DNA from: Chrysomallon squamiferum | Taxonomy: Eukaryota; Mollusca; Gastropoda; Neomphalida; Peltospiridae | Length of the DNA: 64,000 nucleotides | Direction: 5' to 3' | NCBI GenBank assembly: GCA_012295275.1 | Contig: CM022673.1 | Coordinates: forward strand, 29,211,136 to 29,275,135 | Shown here: positions 39,480 to 51,341 of the stretch, piece by piece | How the letters are laid out: every line of letters begins with the position of its first letter | Numbering within the stretch: the stretch's first letter is position 1 | The notes under the pieces: generated by a model | Told to the model about the DNA's origin: nothing | The model's database searches: none | The model's input: the letters and a program-made list of their open reading frames with translations, nothing else | Translations under genes and position numbers: made by a program

Positions 39480-40545
39480 AGAAGTAGCGTCAATAGCAGT
39501 AGTACGAATAGCAGTAGTGAATAGTAGAAGCATGAATAGCAGTAGTAGTATGAATAGTAGAAGTATGAATAACAGTATATAAAATAGAAATAGTATGAAT
39601 AGTAGTAACATGAATAATAGAGGTATGAATAATAGAAGTATGAATAATAGTAGTATGAACAGCATTAGTATGAATAGCAGTAGTGTGAATAGCAGAAGTA
39701 TGAATAGCAGTAGTGTGAATAGCAGAAGTATGAATACTAGTAGTATAAATAGAAGTAGTATAAATAGTAGTAGCATGAATAGTAGTCATATGAATATTAG
39801 TATTATGAATAGTAGAGGTATGAATAGCAGTAGTATGAACAGTAGTAGTGTGAATAGTAGTAGCATGAATAGCAGTAGTATGAATAGTAGAAGTATGAAT
39901 AGTAGTAGACATCATAGCAGTAGTCTTAGGACTACTAGGAGCAGTAATTAGTTGTAGAAGTAATAATAAGAGAGTAAGTGGGTAGTAATAACAATAGCAG
40001 GATTTGTAGTAGTTATAGTGGTAGCAGTAGTTGTAGTAGTGGTAGTAGTAGCAGCAGTAGTAGTAGTAATAATAGTAGTAGTAGTAATAGTAGTAGTCAA
40101 AATAGTGGAAGTTAGAGTTGTAAAAGTAAAACACTAGTAGTGGTAGTAGTACAAGTGGACAGCGGTAATAGCAACATTAGTGGTAGAAGCAGTGCAGATA
40201 GTAATAGTTACAGTAATAATAATAGCAGTAACAGTAAAAGTAGTGATAGTAACTAGTATTGATAGCAGTATTAATAGCTGTATTAGTAGTACTAATACTG
40301 TACAGTAGTATTAATAGCAGCAGTTATAGTAATAGTAATAATAGTAGTAGTAGTATTAGCAGTAACTGTAGTAGTTGTAGTAGTAGCATTAGAAGCGGCA
40401 GTAGTGGTGGCAGTAATGGTGGCAGGTTTAATAGTAGCAATACTAGTAGTGACAGTTGAAATTAGTAGTAATATTAGCAGTAATAGTAAAACTGAACTAA
40501 TAGTAGTAATAGTATTAGTAATGGCAGCAGCAGAAATATTTGATG
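39480..40545. repeat. Large AGT-type trinucleotide field with 15-bp sub-repeat
   Basis: About 1.07 kb of AGT/AAT/AGC triplets. At 39595-39915 a 15-bp register (ATGAATAGTAGTAGT with variants) is superimposed, so the plus frame reads MNSSS repeatedly and the minus frames read LLLFI or HTTAI-like. Elsewhere the field is irregular. The three long open frames here are translations of this array, not genes. Confidence 0.95.
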
Positions 40546-40919
40546 AAAGTATTTAATTAACGGTAATCCCATCAAAATCATTTCTTCTTCCGAATTGCCG
40601 TTATAGTTACACACCCACTAATGTAATATATTTGATATTTACATGCTATGAAATTAACATTTTAAAAATTAATGACCAGATCTAAACTTCGTAGAAAACA
40701 CAAAAGCTTTTAAGATAAAATGGTAGCGTACAATGCGTGTGGTCTTCAGGACAACTGGAACACATTAATTACTAATCGGCGACTGATGGATATGGAACCA
40801 GTTGCCGCCATGTTGGTTACTGTTAGCAACAAGAACTTTTTTTTTCTATGCATATAGAACAGAACATGCACTAGTTACTTACTGATCGTTGTCTGGAACA
40901 AGTGACAAAGCTAAATGAC
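40546..40919. other. Unassigned noncoding DNA
   Basis: Nothing recognised. A GCCGCCATGTTGG motif at about 40804-40816 is similar to CACCGCCATGTTGC at 43343, but the match is short. Confidence 0.5.
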
Positions 40920-40982
40920 GTCGAGAATCGATCCTTAGATCACTGGAACCGCAGTCTGTCGCTCTTCCAATGAGCAACGTTT
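40920..40982 (-). repeat. tRNA-like SINE head
   Basis: On minus, GTTGCTCATTGGAAGAGCGA (A box with perfect GCTC/GAGC D-stem, 40959-40978) is followed by CAGACTGCGGTTCCAGTG and GGATCGATTCTCGACG (B box, about 40920-40935). The D arm is well preserved, the anticodon arm is not. Confidence 0.6.
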
Positions 40983-41692
40983 CCAGTCCTTTCTGCTACA
41001 ACATCACCATTCAAAGTATGCATTCAGTAACTGATTATCTGATACATATACACGTATTACTGCTTTACACCAATAATGTGTCTAGCTTAGTTCACTTTCT
41101 GCTATGAAATATTTCCATATAAAATCTGATTTAGAGAGAACTTAAAAATAATTCACCTTTATTAGCAGGTGGTCGTGGTTGTCTCCCATTTGTTACACAG
41201 TCACCTTAGGCACTAATTAAACAAACCCCTAAAATATTACTGAACAGTCAACGATTTCCAAATAGTTTTTCGTTTAATTCAGTTACTAAATACAATAACA
41301 ATTTAAAATAATTAATTAATTAATTGGTAAGTATGTGCTTATAATCATTTGTATATGTTGTATATACTTTGTAAATATACTTTGTCTATGTACTTTGGTT
41401 TTATATAAGATTCGGTTGTAATAAAGTGTTACAACAGTTCTAGGATGTCACTGGGTATTATTTACTTGTCTGAAAACATTTATATACTGATATTCCCTAG
41501 TGCTGCATGTATCGTTCTTATGTGCTAAATGCGATGTAATAATTCATAATATTACTCATTTGTTATACGAATGAATTTATAATAAATTAACGAGAATATG
41601 TAGTTCTGTTCTTGTTTCTTCTTTGTTAGGTGCAGTTTGTTAATTGTTCCCCAAGTTCACTGTGCGACAACTGGGAATGTGAATCCATTACT

Positions 41693-41760
41693 GTATACCA
41701 GGTAGAATGTATACCAGGTAGAATGTATACCAGGTAGAATGTATACCAGGTAGAATGCAT
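41693..41760. repeat. 16-bp minisatellite, 4 copies
   Basis: TATACCAGGTAGAATG is repeated four times with no change, the last ending in GCATATG. Confidence 0.95.
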
Positions 41761-41985
41761 ATGATTAGCAGTTCACTCAGCCGTGTCCTGTGCTATAACG
41801 TGTGTGACAAATGGAGTGTGAAATAGATGCAACGACTTTCTTGGTTGTTATATACAGAATAAAACAGATGCTTGTAATGTAGCTTGTGAAATACTCACTA
41901 ACATGAAATTACCAGTTTATATCAGGGTATCACACCAAAAGGTAAAAAAGTCAGTATAAAAAAATATATTTGGGGCCGAGTATTT

Positions 41986-42102
41986 GCGACATTTGTGGTT
42001 CAGACGTTGGTGACATTTGTCGTCGATCGTGTGACATTTGTCAACTGTTAGGATATTTGTGACAGTAACATGGCGACAATTGTCAGTTTTGCGACATTTG
42101 TA
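41986..42102. repeat. Cluster of six GACATTTGTC-like motifs
   Basis: GCGACATTTGTGG (41986), TGACATTTGTC (42011 and 42032), GATATTTGTGAC (42052), GCGACAATTGTC (42073) and GCGACATTTGTA (42091) recur every 18-25 bp with unrelated spacers. This is not a simple tandem array because only the motif is conserved. It may be a very decayed tandem repeat or a cluster of binding sites. Confidence 0.55.
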
Positions 42103-42177
42103 AGTGTACTAAGTACATATATTCATTAATTCCAATACACGCATACATATATACCTACATACTTAAATACATACATA

Positions 42178-42220
42178 TATACATTTATTTATTTACTTAT
42201 TTATTTATTTATTTATTTTA
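42178..42220. repeat. (ATTT)n microsatellite
   Basis: Imperfect ATTT/ATTA steps after short CATA runs. Confidence 0.85.
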
Positions 42221-42554
42221 AATACCACTGAACATCAACAGAATAAATCAAAAGATTTTTTTTAACAAAGTAAATAAATGTTTATATCTCGAAGGACAAA
42301 GACCAAATCTTTAAAATTACCATTGGAAGAGAAGTTAATTTTGGTTGTTGTTCTTAAAATAATAACTGTCGATAATATAACAAGAGATAAATAGAGATAT
42401 AAAAGTGTTATCTATGAGACCTGAATGTTCTTTGTGAAAAAGTAATGGATTTTCCATATTCTTCTTTACAAGAAAACATATATCACAGCTTTTGGAAACC
42501 GATGGCGGGATCGAGAAATAATCATCAGCAGTGAATACTGTCAAATGAATTTCT

Positions 42555-43040
<486 letters not shown>

Positions 43041-43223
43041 TTTCCTCGGTGAGGTCTCTGAAAGAGGTTAGTTTCTTTACGCCAAAAAGAAAACAGTTAT
43101 CAAAAAAAAAAAAGTATACAGTGTGTGAGTACTCTCTTCTCAGCAATGTTGTTATGTCAGTTTGTTGACAAATTACTAGCCAGTTTAGCCATACACACTG
43201 TTACATTAATTTCATATCAGTAA

Positions 43224-43272
43224 GAGGACTTGAACTCTGTTCGCCCAGGCATGATACCCAAGTCACAGAGAT
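43224..43272 (-). repeat. tRNA-like SINE head
   Basis: On minus, CTCTGTGACTTGGGTATCAT (A-box region) leads into GCCTGGGCGAACAGAGTTCA and then AGTCCTC. The B-box-like GAGTTCAAGTCC lies at 43225-43236. Shorter than a full tRNA and not foldable. Confidence 0.5.
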
Positions 43273-44796
43273 AAAAGACACAGATTATATAGCACTAATA
43301 ATCAACGAAATCACGATACAGTCGACGAGAATAGGTCGATACACCGCCATGTTGCTTCGTTTCCTCTGACATGCGCACTCTAACGTCCCAACAACACGCA
43401 ACGCAGACGGCAACTCAATATCCGATATCGCTCCACGGAAGATTCAAACACAGCAGACCGTGTGCTGGCGAAGATTAGCATGGAACTGAGCGGAATCGTC
43501 ACATTGTGCCGTTCGATACAACTTCTCAGTCGAGCTTTTGTTCCTGCGCAAATGACTGCGAACAAAAATTTGCAATAAAAGTTTTTCCTGCTGCTGACAG
43601 TAATGTTCCGGAAAGCGATCGTCTTTGATGAAACAAAATATTGTTGAATATATATATCTCATAATTACTTTTTTGTTTTGTTGAAGGATTGCGCTGCGGA
43701 AGAGCAACAAAAGACAATTAGACAGCAGAAAGAAAGATCCGTGAGAAGTTTTACGTAACGTGGATAAAGGGACGTCATTCTTGGATCGTAACAGTTTTAA
43801 AAAAAAAATGTTTAATGGCGATGGCGTTGTTAAATATGTTTCCAAATTTCATCAAAGGATAACACTGTGTTTTACGCTTGGATGTTTTGTAACATAGTCG
43901 CTCAAGGTAAGAAAAATTATCGCTGCAATGTCTTGTTTCATTTATTATTCAGTACAGCACTATCTTACGTTGTAAAGCCATTAAAGAGAAATCTAAATTA
44001 TGTAATAGGTCATAATACTTGCTGACATTTGTGTGTTGTGTATTGATAACTGTAGGTGTATGTAATCTAGACAGTAAAGATTTCAAAAGCAAAAACGAAG
44101 TAAGTAACATACCCAGAAGATATGCGTATTTATTAGGTTATAAAGATATTTTAGTGTACAACTAAATTTACAAAACTATACCCATTACGTTTTCTCCCGT
44201 TCCAGCCACAACCGTAAGACTGTTTGTAAAAGCTTTGGTGTTTGTTTTTCACACTCTGGAATTTGGAATCAATTGTTTTTAATGGGCGTAAGTCTCACTA
44301 TCCTATTGTGGCACATTTCCTATTCTCTGATGAGGCAGTTAAAATAAAACAGACTAACTTTGAAAACAGAGTTATAAATGAATCGTTAATTCAGTCCCAG
44401 AGCTTTACCGACGATTAGGAACAAAGGAAATCTTTGTATCGCGTCCAATTGTTGTGATAAAAACAACATCATCAAACCTTTTTTAATCTAAATAGTGTTA
44501 TTTGCAGGCACGTGCACGATGTGAAGTCTATCAAACGAGAATAAAATTAATAACAACGACCTTTAGCATATAGAGTTTGCCATATGAAAGCACATGCCAC
44601 TGTCTTTGATAACCAGAGTATTTGTTGGAACGGGAAAGACAGCTTGGACACAGTTTACACTAGCGCACGTACTAATGATGTGTATGGTTGTTTGTATGTT
44701 TGTGTTGTACTGTGTATGAGAGTGTGTATTTAAACTGCATCCCTATTCCCGTTTGTTTTGTTTAGATTTTTTTTTATTTTACAATATTTTATATTT
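43273..44796. other. Unassigned noncoding DNA
   Basis: Overlapping minus-strand open frames at 43380-43845 are non-repetitive but match nothing I recognise. The remainder is ordinary AT-rich sequence. Confidence 0.4.
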
Positions 44797-44877
44797 GTAT
44801 GTATGTATGTATGTATGTATGTATGTATGTATGTATGTATGTATGTATGTATGTATGTATGTATGTATGTATGTATG
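44797..44877. repeat. (TATG)n microsatellite
   Basis: About 20 pure TATG units. Confidence 0.97.
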
Positions 44878-45224
44878 CTGCAGCTTCTCGTATGAAATAT
44901 AAATGTATGTTTTTTTGTTGTGTATAAAGGAAACTGAAGTCAGAGACTCGATTTATTGTTAAGATGACATTTCGAGCTGGAGTATCTCATACATAATTTA
45001 TATTTTATTTTACAAGACGAATGTTTGATTTGATTTCACTGAATCTGTCTTCCTCTTTACGTATCAACATAATGTCTTGTTAAAAAGGAAGGAAATTTTT
45101 TTTAAAATATTGATTGTTTTTTTTTTTAAATTCATTTATCTTTATTATTTTTCTACCTTTTTCTTCTTTTCAATATCGACATTAATACAGTCTTTTGTTG
45201 TGGTTGTGTATCGTTTCGTTGTTT

Positions 45225-45263
<39 letters not shown>

Positions 45264-45524
45264 CTTTTTCTCCTTTTTTATTTTTTATTTTATTTGTTTA
45301 TTTGTTTTTTGTGGGGGGGGTAATGACATATGTTCAAAAGGAAAAAGAAAAATTAGTAAAATTATAGATTACTATTTTTCTTGGGATTTTCTTCTACGTA
45401 GTTTTTCCTTTCCTACTTGCTTTTGATAAAAAATATATTTCTTGCTCTTTCCCAGTATAATATATCAAAAAACAAAAAGAGAAAAGACAGAAAATTTATT
45501 ATAAATTCTATTATAAATTCTATT

Positions 45525-45569
<45 letters not shown>

Positions 45570-45720
45570 TTTTTATTTGTTGTTGTTTTTTCTTTGTTTA
45601 TCTCATTCTACTTTGTCTTAGTTTTCATTCTTTCATTTTATCCTTTTATCCTTTCATTTCTTCTTTATAACTCCTCCTCCTTTTACTTAATTTTTTTTTC
45701 ACCTTTCATTTGATAAATTT
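44878..45720. repeat. T-rich region with (TG)n and (ATTT)n
   Basis: TG run at 45230-45260, T tracts and a GGGGGGG block at 45313-45319, and ATTT repeats at 45522-45565. Phe/Val-rich open frames are compositional. Confidence 0.8.
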
Positions 45721-47640
45721 AAATTTTATAGATTGTCGTTAGCAGATTTATCACGTGAACATTTCCTCTACGTGCAGCTATTTAAAAACATTTGAACGTG
45801 AAATGCGAAGTAACTCAAAATACGCTGTCCCGTAACTAAGTCTGAATTGTCCTCGTTTTCGTTAACGTCCTTTCCTCAACTTTTCAAAATACGCGTGGGC
45901 GTAGCCATTCATCCAGCACCTCACATCGTTTGAGCAGTGTGTCCTGTGTTATCGTTAAATAAACATTCTTTTAAAACTCTTTCAAGATAACTTAATTTTC
46001 CGTCACTTAATTCTGGACCGACATACGAACGCCGTGCTTAAAAACTGTTTGCTTTATGAAATATTTAGTTTGGAAGACTCTTTAATTTCATTTCGACGTA
46101 CGCAAATACCGTTAGGGGCATGGTTATCCGATTATCCGGGACTTTGAGGAAAACACCAGTAACAGACGAATTTCTATTTGACAAACATTCAAACTGCACA
46201 GATGACAGACTGTATAGCGGCAGAGAATCCGTTTAAGACTGGATAATGTATATTTCATTGATTCTTTACTGACTTAACGGATAATAATATTTATAGTACC
46301 TGAATTCTCTGTTATTTATTTATTTTTTATAACGTTATTTTGAATATACAGTTTTTTTAATAATATATCGTTTCAAGTTAATTCTATAAAAGAAATGAAA
46401 AAAATAATGATATCATGCATATTTTATAGTGAAATATCTGTATCTGAATTAACCAGCAAAACAGAAGAATCGCCAGTTATATAGCTTAAACCAAGCTCTA
46501 AATAAAATATAAAAATAATTGAAACTTCAATATTACTTAAATAAATTACTTGAGTTTTGACAGGTAACGATTCTTACATACATAATAAATAAATGTCAGC
46601 GTTTACTTCGACTGAATCCCAGATAATTATTCTTTAAAATGTTTTTCGAATCAATAATATTAAATGTTTTTTTTTTTTTTTTTTCTTATTTTTCTTATGT
46701 TAGGTATATGTTTCATTAAATGGTATTTAAACATCTTTCACCGCATGACAACAATCCAGATCTTAAAAACACAAAAAACGATTAATGTATAAATAGCAGA
46801 GTACACGCTTCTCTGCCTGTGGGAATCAATGCAGCTGCAGTGCAAAAATCGTGGTACGTGCTCTCCTGTCTATGAGTCGGTACGTCGGTAAGAGTAACCC
46901 ATTTAGCGTCTCTCATATCGTTATCACTTAATTAATTCAGATGGTGAACGTACTGATGAATCTTTAAGGCAGTAATTCTTTCATTCAGAAATCTAATTCA
47001 GATTAACATAAATACATTTTATAGCTGAAATCCAAAGTTCAATACTGCTGAGTAAAAAAAAACGAAAAAAAAAAATATATATATTGTATTTAAATATAAT
47101 TATAAACTGATTTACTGAAATATAATTATAAGCTGCTGTATTTAAATATATAATTATAGGGTATGATGTACACGAGATATTAGTCACACACACTAACAAG
47201 TTACAGGAAAACAAGCAAGCAGTAATGTAACTCACTGAATATGTTAAAGTTCAAACTGAGCGAGTCTGTCTTAGCTGTTGACGTGAAGCACTTTACCATT
47301 CGTCAGGCGAAACGACTTAGTAAATTATGGTTGGTTTTGTTAATGCGATTTTTTTAATTACTTTTTTTTTTTTAAATCGTCTTTTTATTGTGTTTTGGTG
47401 ACAAAAAAGATATAAAAGCAACACATTGTACAAATAATTCAATATTTATTCAGGTAACATACATATTGTTTATGTTGAATTTGACGTGGGTTTTTTTTTT
47501 TTTTTTTTTTTTTTTTTCTTCTAGTAGCTGTATTATGTGGTTTTAAGCGGAGGCAGTTAAAACAAAACAAAAAATCAAACATTCTACAAAAACCGCATGT
47601 TAGGTTGTTAGTTTAGAAAAACTGCGTTTGAAAACAATAT
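45721..47640. other. Unassigned noncoding DNA
   Basis: A modestly GC-richer patch at 45840-45960. T tracts at 46668-46684 and 47491-47517. A roughly 35-bp AT-rich unit repeats about three times at 47082-47160. No gene. Confidence 0.5.
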
Positions 47641-47845
47641 TTGATATAAGACGGAAAATCAGATGTTCATTTATCATGCAACAGAAACATTAAACAAAGC
47701 GACACTTTGGGATATTACATATACGCTAAAATAAAATAATTTAAACACTTTACACTTGCTGCCTGTGTTAGTGTATAAACGTGCTTAGTGATGTTAGTAT
47801 AAAAACTCTGCATGCAAGCCAGACATCTGACTAGTAAACTTTAAA
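47641..47845 (+). repeat. Left arm of a 205-bp inverted repeat
   Basis: Begins TTGATATAAGACGG and ends GTAAACTTTAAA. Its reverse complement is found at 51137-51341 with the same length and, by eye, four mismatches (about 98% identity). Similarity stops abruptly on both sides of both copies. No open frame, pol III box or own terminal inverted repeat is visible, and no clear target duplication flanks either copy or the pair. Confidence 0.93.
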
Positions 47846-49068
47846 GAAAGGGAAGGAATAACGCTCTCAGTACGTGATTAATATAAGCTTTAATCGTGCA
47901 GAACGACACTGGAAACAAGAAAGGAAACCACTGCCGAAGCGCTCTGGGATTTTCTTCTTTTTAATTTTACATCAGTCTTGGTATGGTTTGCAAAGAACAT
48001 ATCCACGGTGTTTAGTAAATCATTTAGGAGCACTGTCTGGAACGGAAAATAACCCAAATGGTGCACTGTGGAAGATTGATCCTGCCGTATGTTAAGTGTG
48101 AGGATTTTAAATAAATGAAAGCTGATGTTGGTTTTGAGATTTTTTTTTTTAACTCTGTTTGTGTATGCGTGTGTGTGTACAAATATATTTACATGTGTGT
48201 TTGTACATACACACGCACACACACATACACATAAAGTAAAATATTAACTGTGAAAATACTAAGCGGATATTACTTTTAATTAAATTTACACCCCGCACTG
48301 AACATGATAGCACATACCAAACGGTTTCGTAAATGACGATATTCAACAGAAACGAAACCGATCGATCAAACTGAACGTACGTAGGAACTGCACGATATTA
48401 ACAGATTGTGTTTGTAATGAGTTTGGTTATCAGAGCAATGTCTTGGTGTATCCTGTTACAGTGGCTGCAGATTATACTAAAATTTATTTTTGACTTTTAA
48501 TTTCCTTTTCAGATTAAATTTGGTTATTTATTTTATTTCAATTTCGTCTAGGTTTTATTTTATCGTTTTCTCTCTCTTCGGGTTTTTCTTTTACTTTTTT
48601 TTATTATTATTATTATTTTTATTATATTTTATTTTAATTTTTTTTTTTTTTTTTTTAGTCTTTATTATTTTTATTTATTTATTTCCTTAATAGACTTTCG
48701 AGCTGACGCAGTTTTTGTGCAAACATGTTAGACATGTGGTATTTATCAATTTTTACAAAGAATATCTGATAACAGTGTTTTATTGTGACTGTAGCTTCAA
48801 GCTGTCTTACATGAATGTACACTAAATCATTTGCTTTTTGTGCTTTGTTTAAGTATTTCTGTTGAAAGTGCATGTTTTATTAACGCCTTTTATTTCGTTT
48901 CGAAGTGCACGTACATATGTTTGACAAGATACGATTAGTATTTTCTCATAAATACTATTTTTGTTGAAGGATTGTGCAACAAAAGACTGCAAGAGACAAT
49001 AAACCTTTGTTTATTATGTTCTGATAATGTTATCTAGTGAAAGAATCTGTTTATTGTGTTATTTGATA
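47846..49068. other. Interior of the inverted-repeat pair, left part
   Basis: No transposase or other recognisable frame. Contains a GT/CA palindromic stretch at about 48165-48235 and T/ATT low-complexity sequence at 48590-48690. Confidence 0.5.
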
Positions 49069-49415
49069 GGTTTTGTTCAAAATACAGGTACACCATATTA
49101 CCTGAATCTTGTGAACTGTTTCTGTTGAAAACAGACGCTTACTGCGTTTTGTTAACCAGTTCTGTTGTAGGGTGAGGTGTGATTAGCGTGTCCTGCTATC
49201 GCTTCTGTTCACAATTTACTTTTTATACAGCATCTGTGTTTTCCTGTCATTTCAGTTCAGAAACCACGCATACTACGACTTCTATCATCGTTTACTACGG
49301 CTGCTGTTTAAAATCCATATACTTCTAAAACATCTGTTGTCTTCGGCTATCATTTCTGTTCAGTATCCACGTACACTGCAACATCTATCGTGTTTTGCTG
49401 TCGTTTATCTTACTA
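49069..49415. repeat. Degenerate tandem repeat, period about 41-51 bp
   Basis: The motif TTCTGTTCA or a close variant recurs near 49070, 49119, 49160, 49203, 49251, 49302, 49353 and (degenerate) 49404. Later units add CCACG-ACACTGCAACATCT and a GTTTTGCTATCAT-like end. The last spacings are all 51 bp. Heavy divergence indicates age. The open frame 49337-49582 overlaps it and is not a recognised protein. Confidence 0.65.
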
Positions 49416-51136
49416 TTTCATATCAAAGACAACTTGTCTCTAGTCAACTCTCTAGTCAACCGTTTCTCTTCAGAGATTTTTGTAAAGATTCTTTCGTACA
49501 GCTGATGGTAGTTAGGATAACAAACCAATACCGTATAGATTTTATCGAGATGACATTTATCGATGAATTTTGTTTTCTGTGATTAAATATGAACTGTTGA
49601 CCAAAGATACTGCATAGTTCATCCAGTTCTTGCAAATCCCTCGGGATGCAGCAACTGAAAGCAAATCATGAATAAATATTATGAATTTGTTACCGATTTA
49701 AGTTCATTTCCCTTGGTTATGTTTTGTTCAGTATTTTTATAAGGATGTCTGTATTTTCTTGGAATGTTCTGAGTGTGTCTAAGCATTTACATACTTTTTT
49801 TATTTAATATCAACAATATCATCATCATCGTCACCGTCATCATCATTGTCATCATTATTACTATTGTTGTTATATTATTATTATTACTATTGTTGTTACT
49901 AATGTTGTTACCAGCTTAACTTGTAAATACGAAGAACAAAAACAATTCGTAATTAATTTCAAATGTTTACAAAAAAGAAAAGTAAGGAATGCGAGAACAA
50001 GATGTATTCAGTGTTAAAAGAAATAACAACAAAAAAGAACAGATAATAAAAACATCACTTTGGGTATTTGGAAGACTAAAGCTATCAGTGGTTTCAAACG
50101 ATCAGGTGCGTTCTCGAGTCTTGACGGAAAGCAGCGAAAATAGCGCAGCGTAAACAAACAGAGTCTGTCAAAGATATAACAACATTATCCCGTGAACGCT
50201 AAATGACCAAAATAAAGTACAATTAACCCTGCCTCGGCGTTAAACCCCGCGTATAATGTGGTTAGGTGATGCAAGAACCATGCTGATAATGGATAAACAA
50301 GTTTCAGTCAGCTCTAGCGGCGACGTAAAGTAGTTTTTATGTCAGACACAGAATTTGTCGCAAAGAACTCCGAAGCCGCGCGCAGTCGTCAAAACACGGC
50401 GAACTCTCTCTTGCTGGAATGTTGATGATGATGATTGTAATGAAGACTTGTGGCCTAAAGGTTTTTGGGGTTTTTTTTAAAAATATTCTTTTTCTTTCTT
50501 TCTTTTTTTTTTTTTTTTTTTTCTATCTGTCATGACCTTCTTGTTCTTCTGTTTTTGCTGTTTATCGCTGTTGTAAAAGTGCTGTCTTCAGCGCTTGCTT
50601 TTCTCCTAATTAGACGGTTTGAGATTCTGATTGAAATGTCAAGTGCTGATCAAAGTTGGGATAATTATATAATTAAGACAGTGGTTGAAATATAACTACA
50701 ACTGTATTCATTGTTAAATATTTATGGTCACGTATATATGTGGGACTGGAAGTCTCTTTGAAAAGCTAAAGATGGTTGTGTTCACAGAAAATTAAACTCT
50801 ATGTTCAGACGATTTCTGCTGTTGTATTCTACCTTATTGTTTGTTAAATCAGTTTCTTCGTCTTCAGTCAAAACACGGTTAAGGAAAGAATGATGATGCA
50901 GACAGATTAAAAATGACAAAGATAATGACGATGATCATCATCATCATAATCATGTCGAATATGATAATTATACGTAGGTAACGACAACAATGATGATGAT
51001 GGCAGATGTACATTGCGAAGAAAACGTAAAAGAAAATCGTCTCCTTTAACTTGAAAATGAAAAAAACGTAGAGTGGTTTCCGAGTATTCCAGTAACATAG
51101 ATTTAAATGGGACAAAATAGTTTGAGTTTTTTTTAA
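49416..51136. other. Interior of the inverted-repeat pair, right part
   Basis: An ATC/ATT patch at 49805-49910, a GC-richer stretch with a CpG cluster at 50100-50410 (for example GCCGCGCGCAGTCGTC), a T tract near 50501-50522, and an ATG/ATC patch at 50925-51000. No gene recognised. Confidence 0.45.
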
Positions 51137-51341
51137 TTTAAAGTTTACTAGTCAGATGTTTGGCTTGAATGGAGAGTTTTTATACTAACATTACTAAGCA
51201 CGTTTATACACTAACACAGGCAGCAAGTGTAAAGTGTTTAAATTATTTTATTTTAGCGTATATGTAATATCCCAAAGTGTCGCTTTGTTTAATGTTTCTG
51301 TTGCATGATAAATGAACATCTGATTTTCCGTCTTATATCAA
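51137..51341 (-). repeat. Right arm of the 205-bp inverted repeat
   Basis: Reverse-complement copy of 47641-47845. Three of the four mismatches are clustered near the inner end (CTCTCCATTCAAGCC here in the left arm's orientation) and one lies about 30 bp further in. Confidence 0.93.

Noticed and set aside
39450-40134. Long Leu/Ile/Phe and Thr/His/Ile open frames on minus and an Asn/Ser/Met frame on plus
   Set aside because: All three are open simultaneously because AGT/AAT triplets contain few stops; the residue patterns follow the 15-bp and 3-bp periods.
43380-43845. Overlapping minus-strand frames of 61-133 codons
   Set aside because: Non-repetitive but unrecognised, and they overlap one another in different frames.
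46105-46145. ATCCGATTATCCGGGAC as a Tigger-type end
   Set aside because: Resembles an inner terminal motif but no partner end or TA duplication was found nearby.
43675-49005. Short similarity TTGTTGAAGGATTG...GCAACAAAAGAC between 43.68 and 48.96 kb
   Set aside because: Only about 40 bp with gaps; cannot be separated from chance without alignment statistics.
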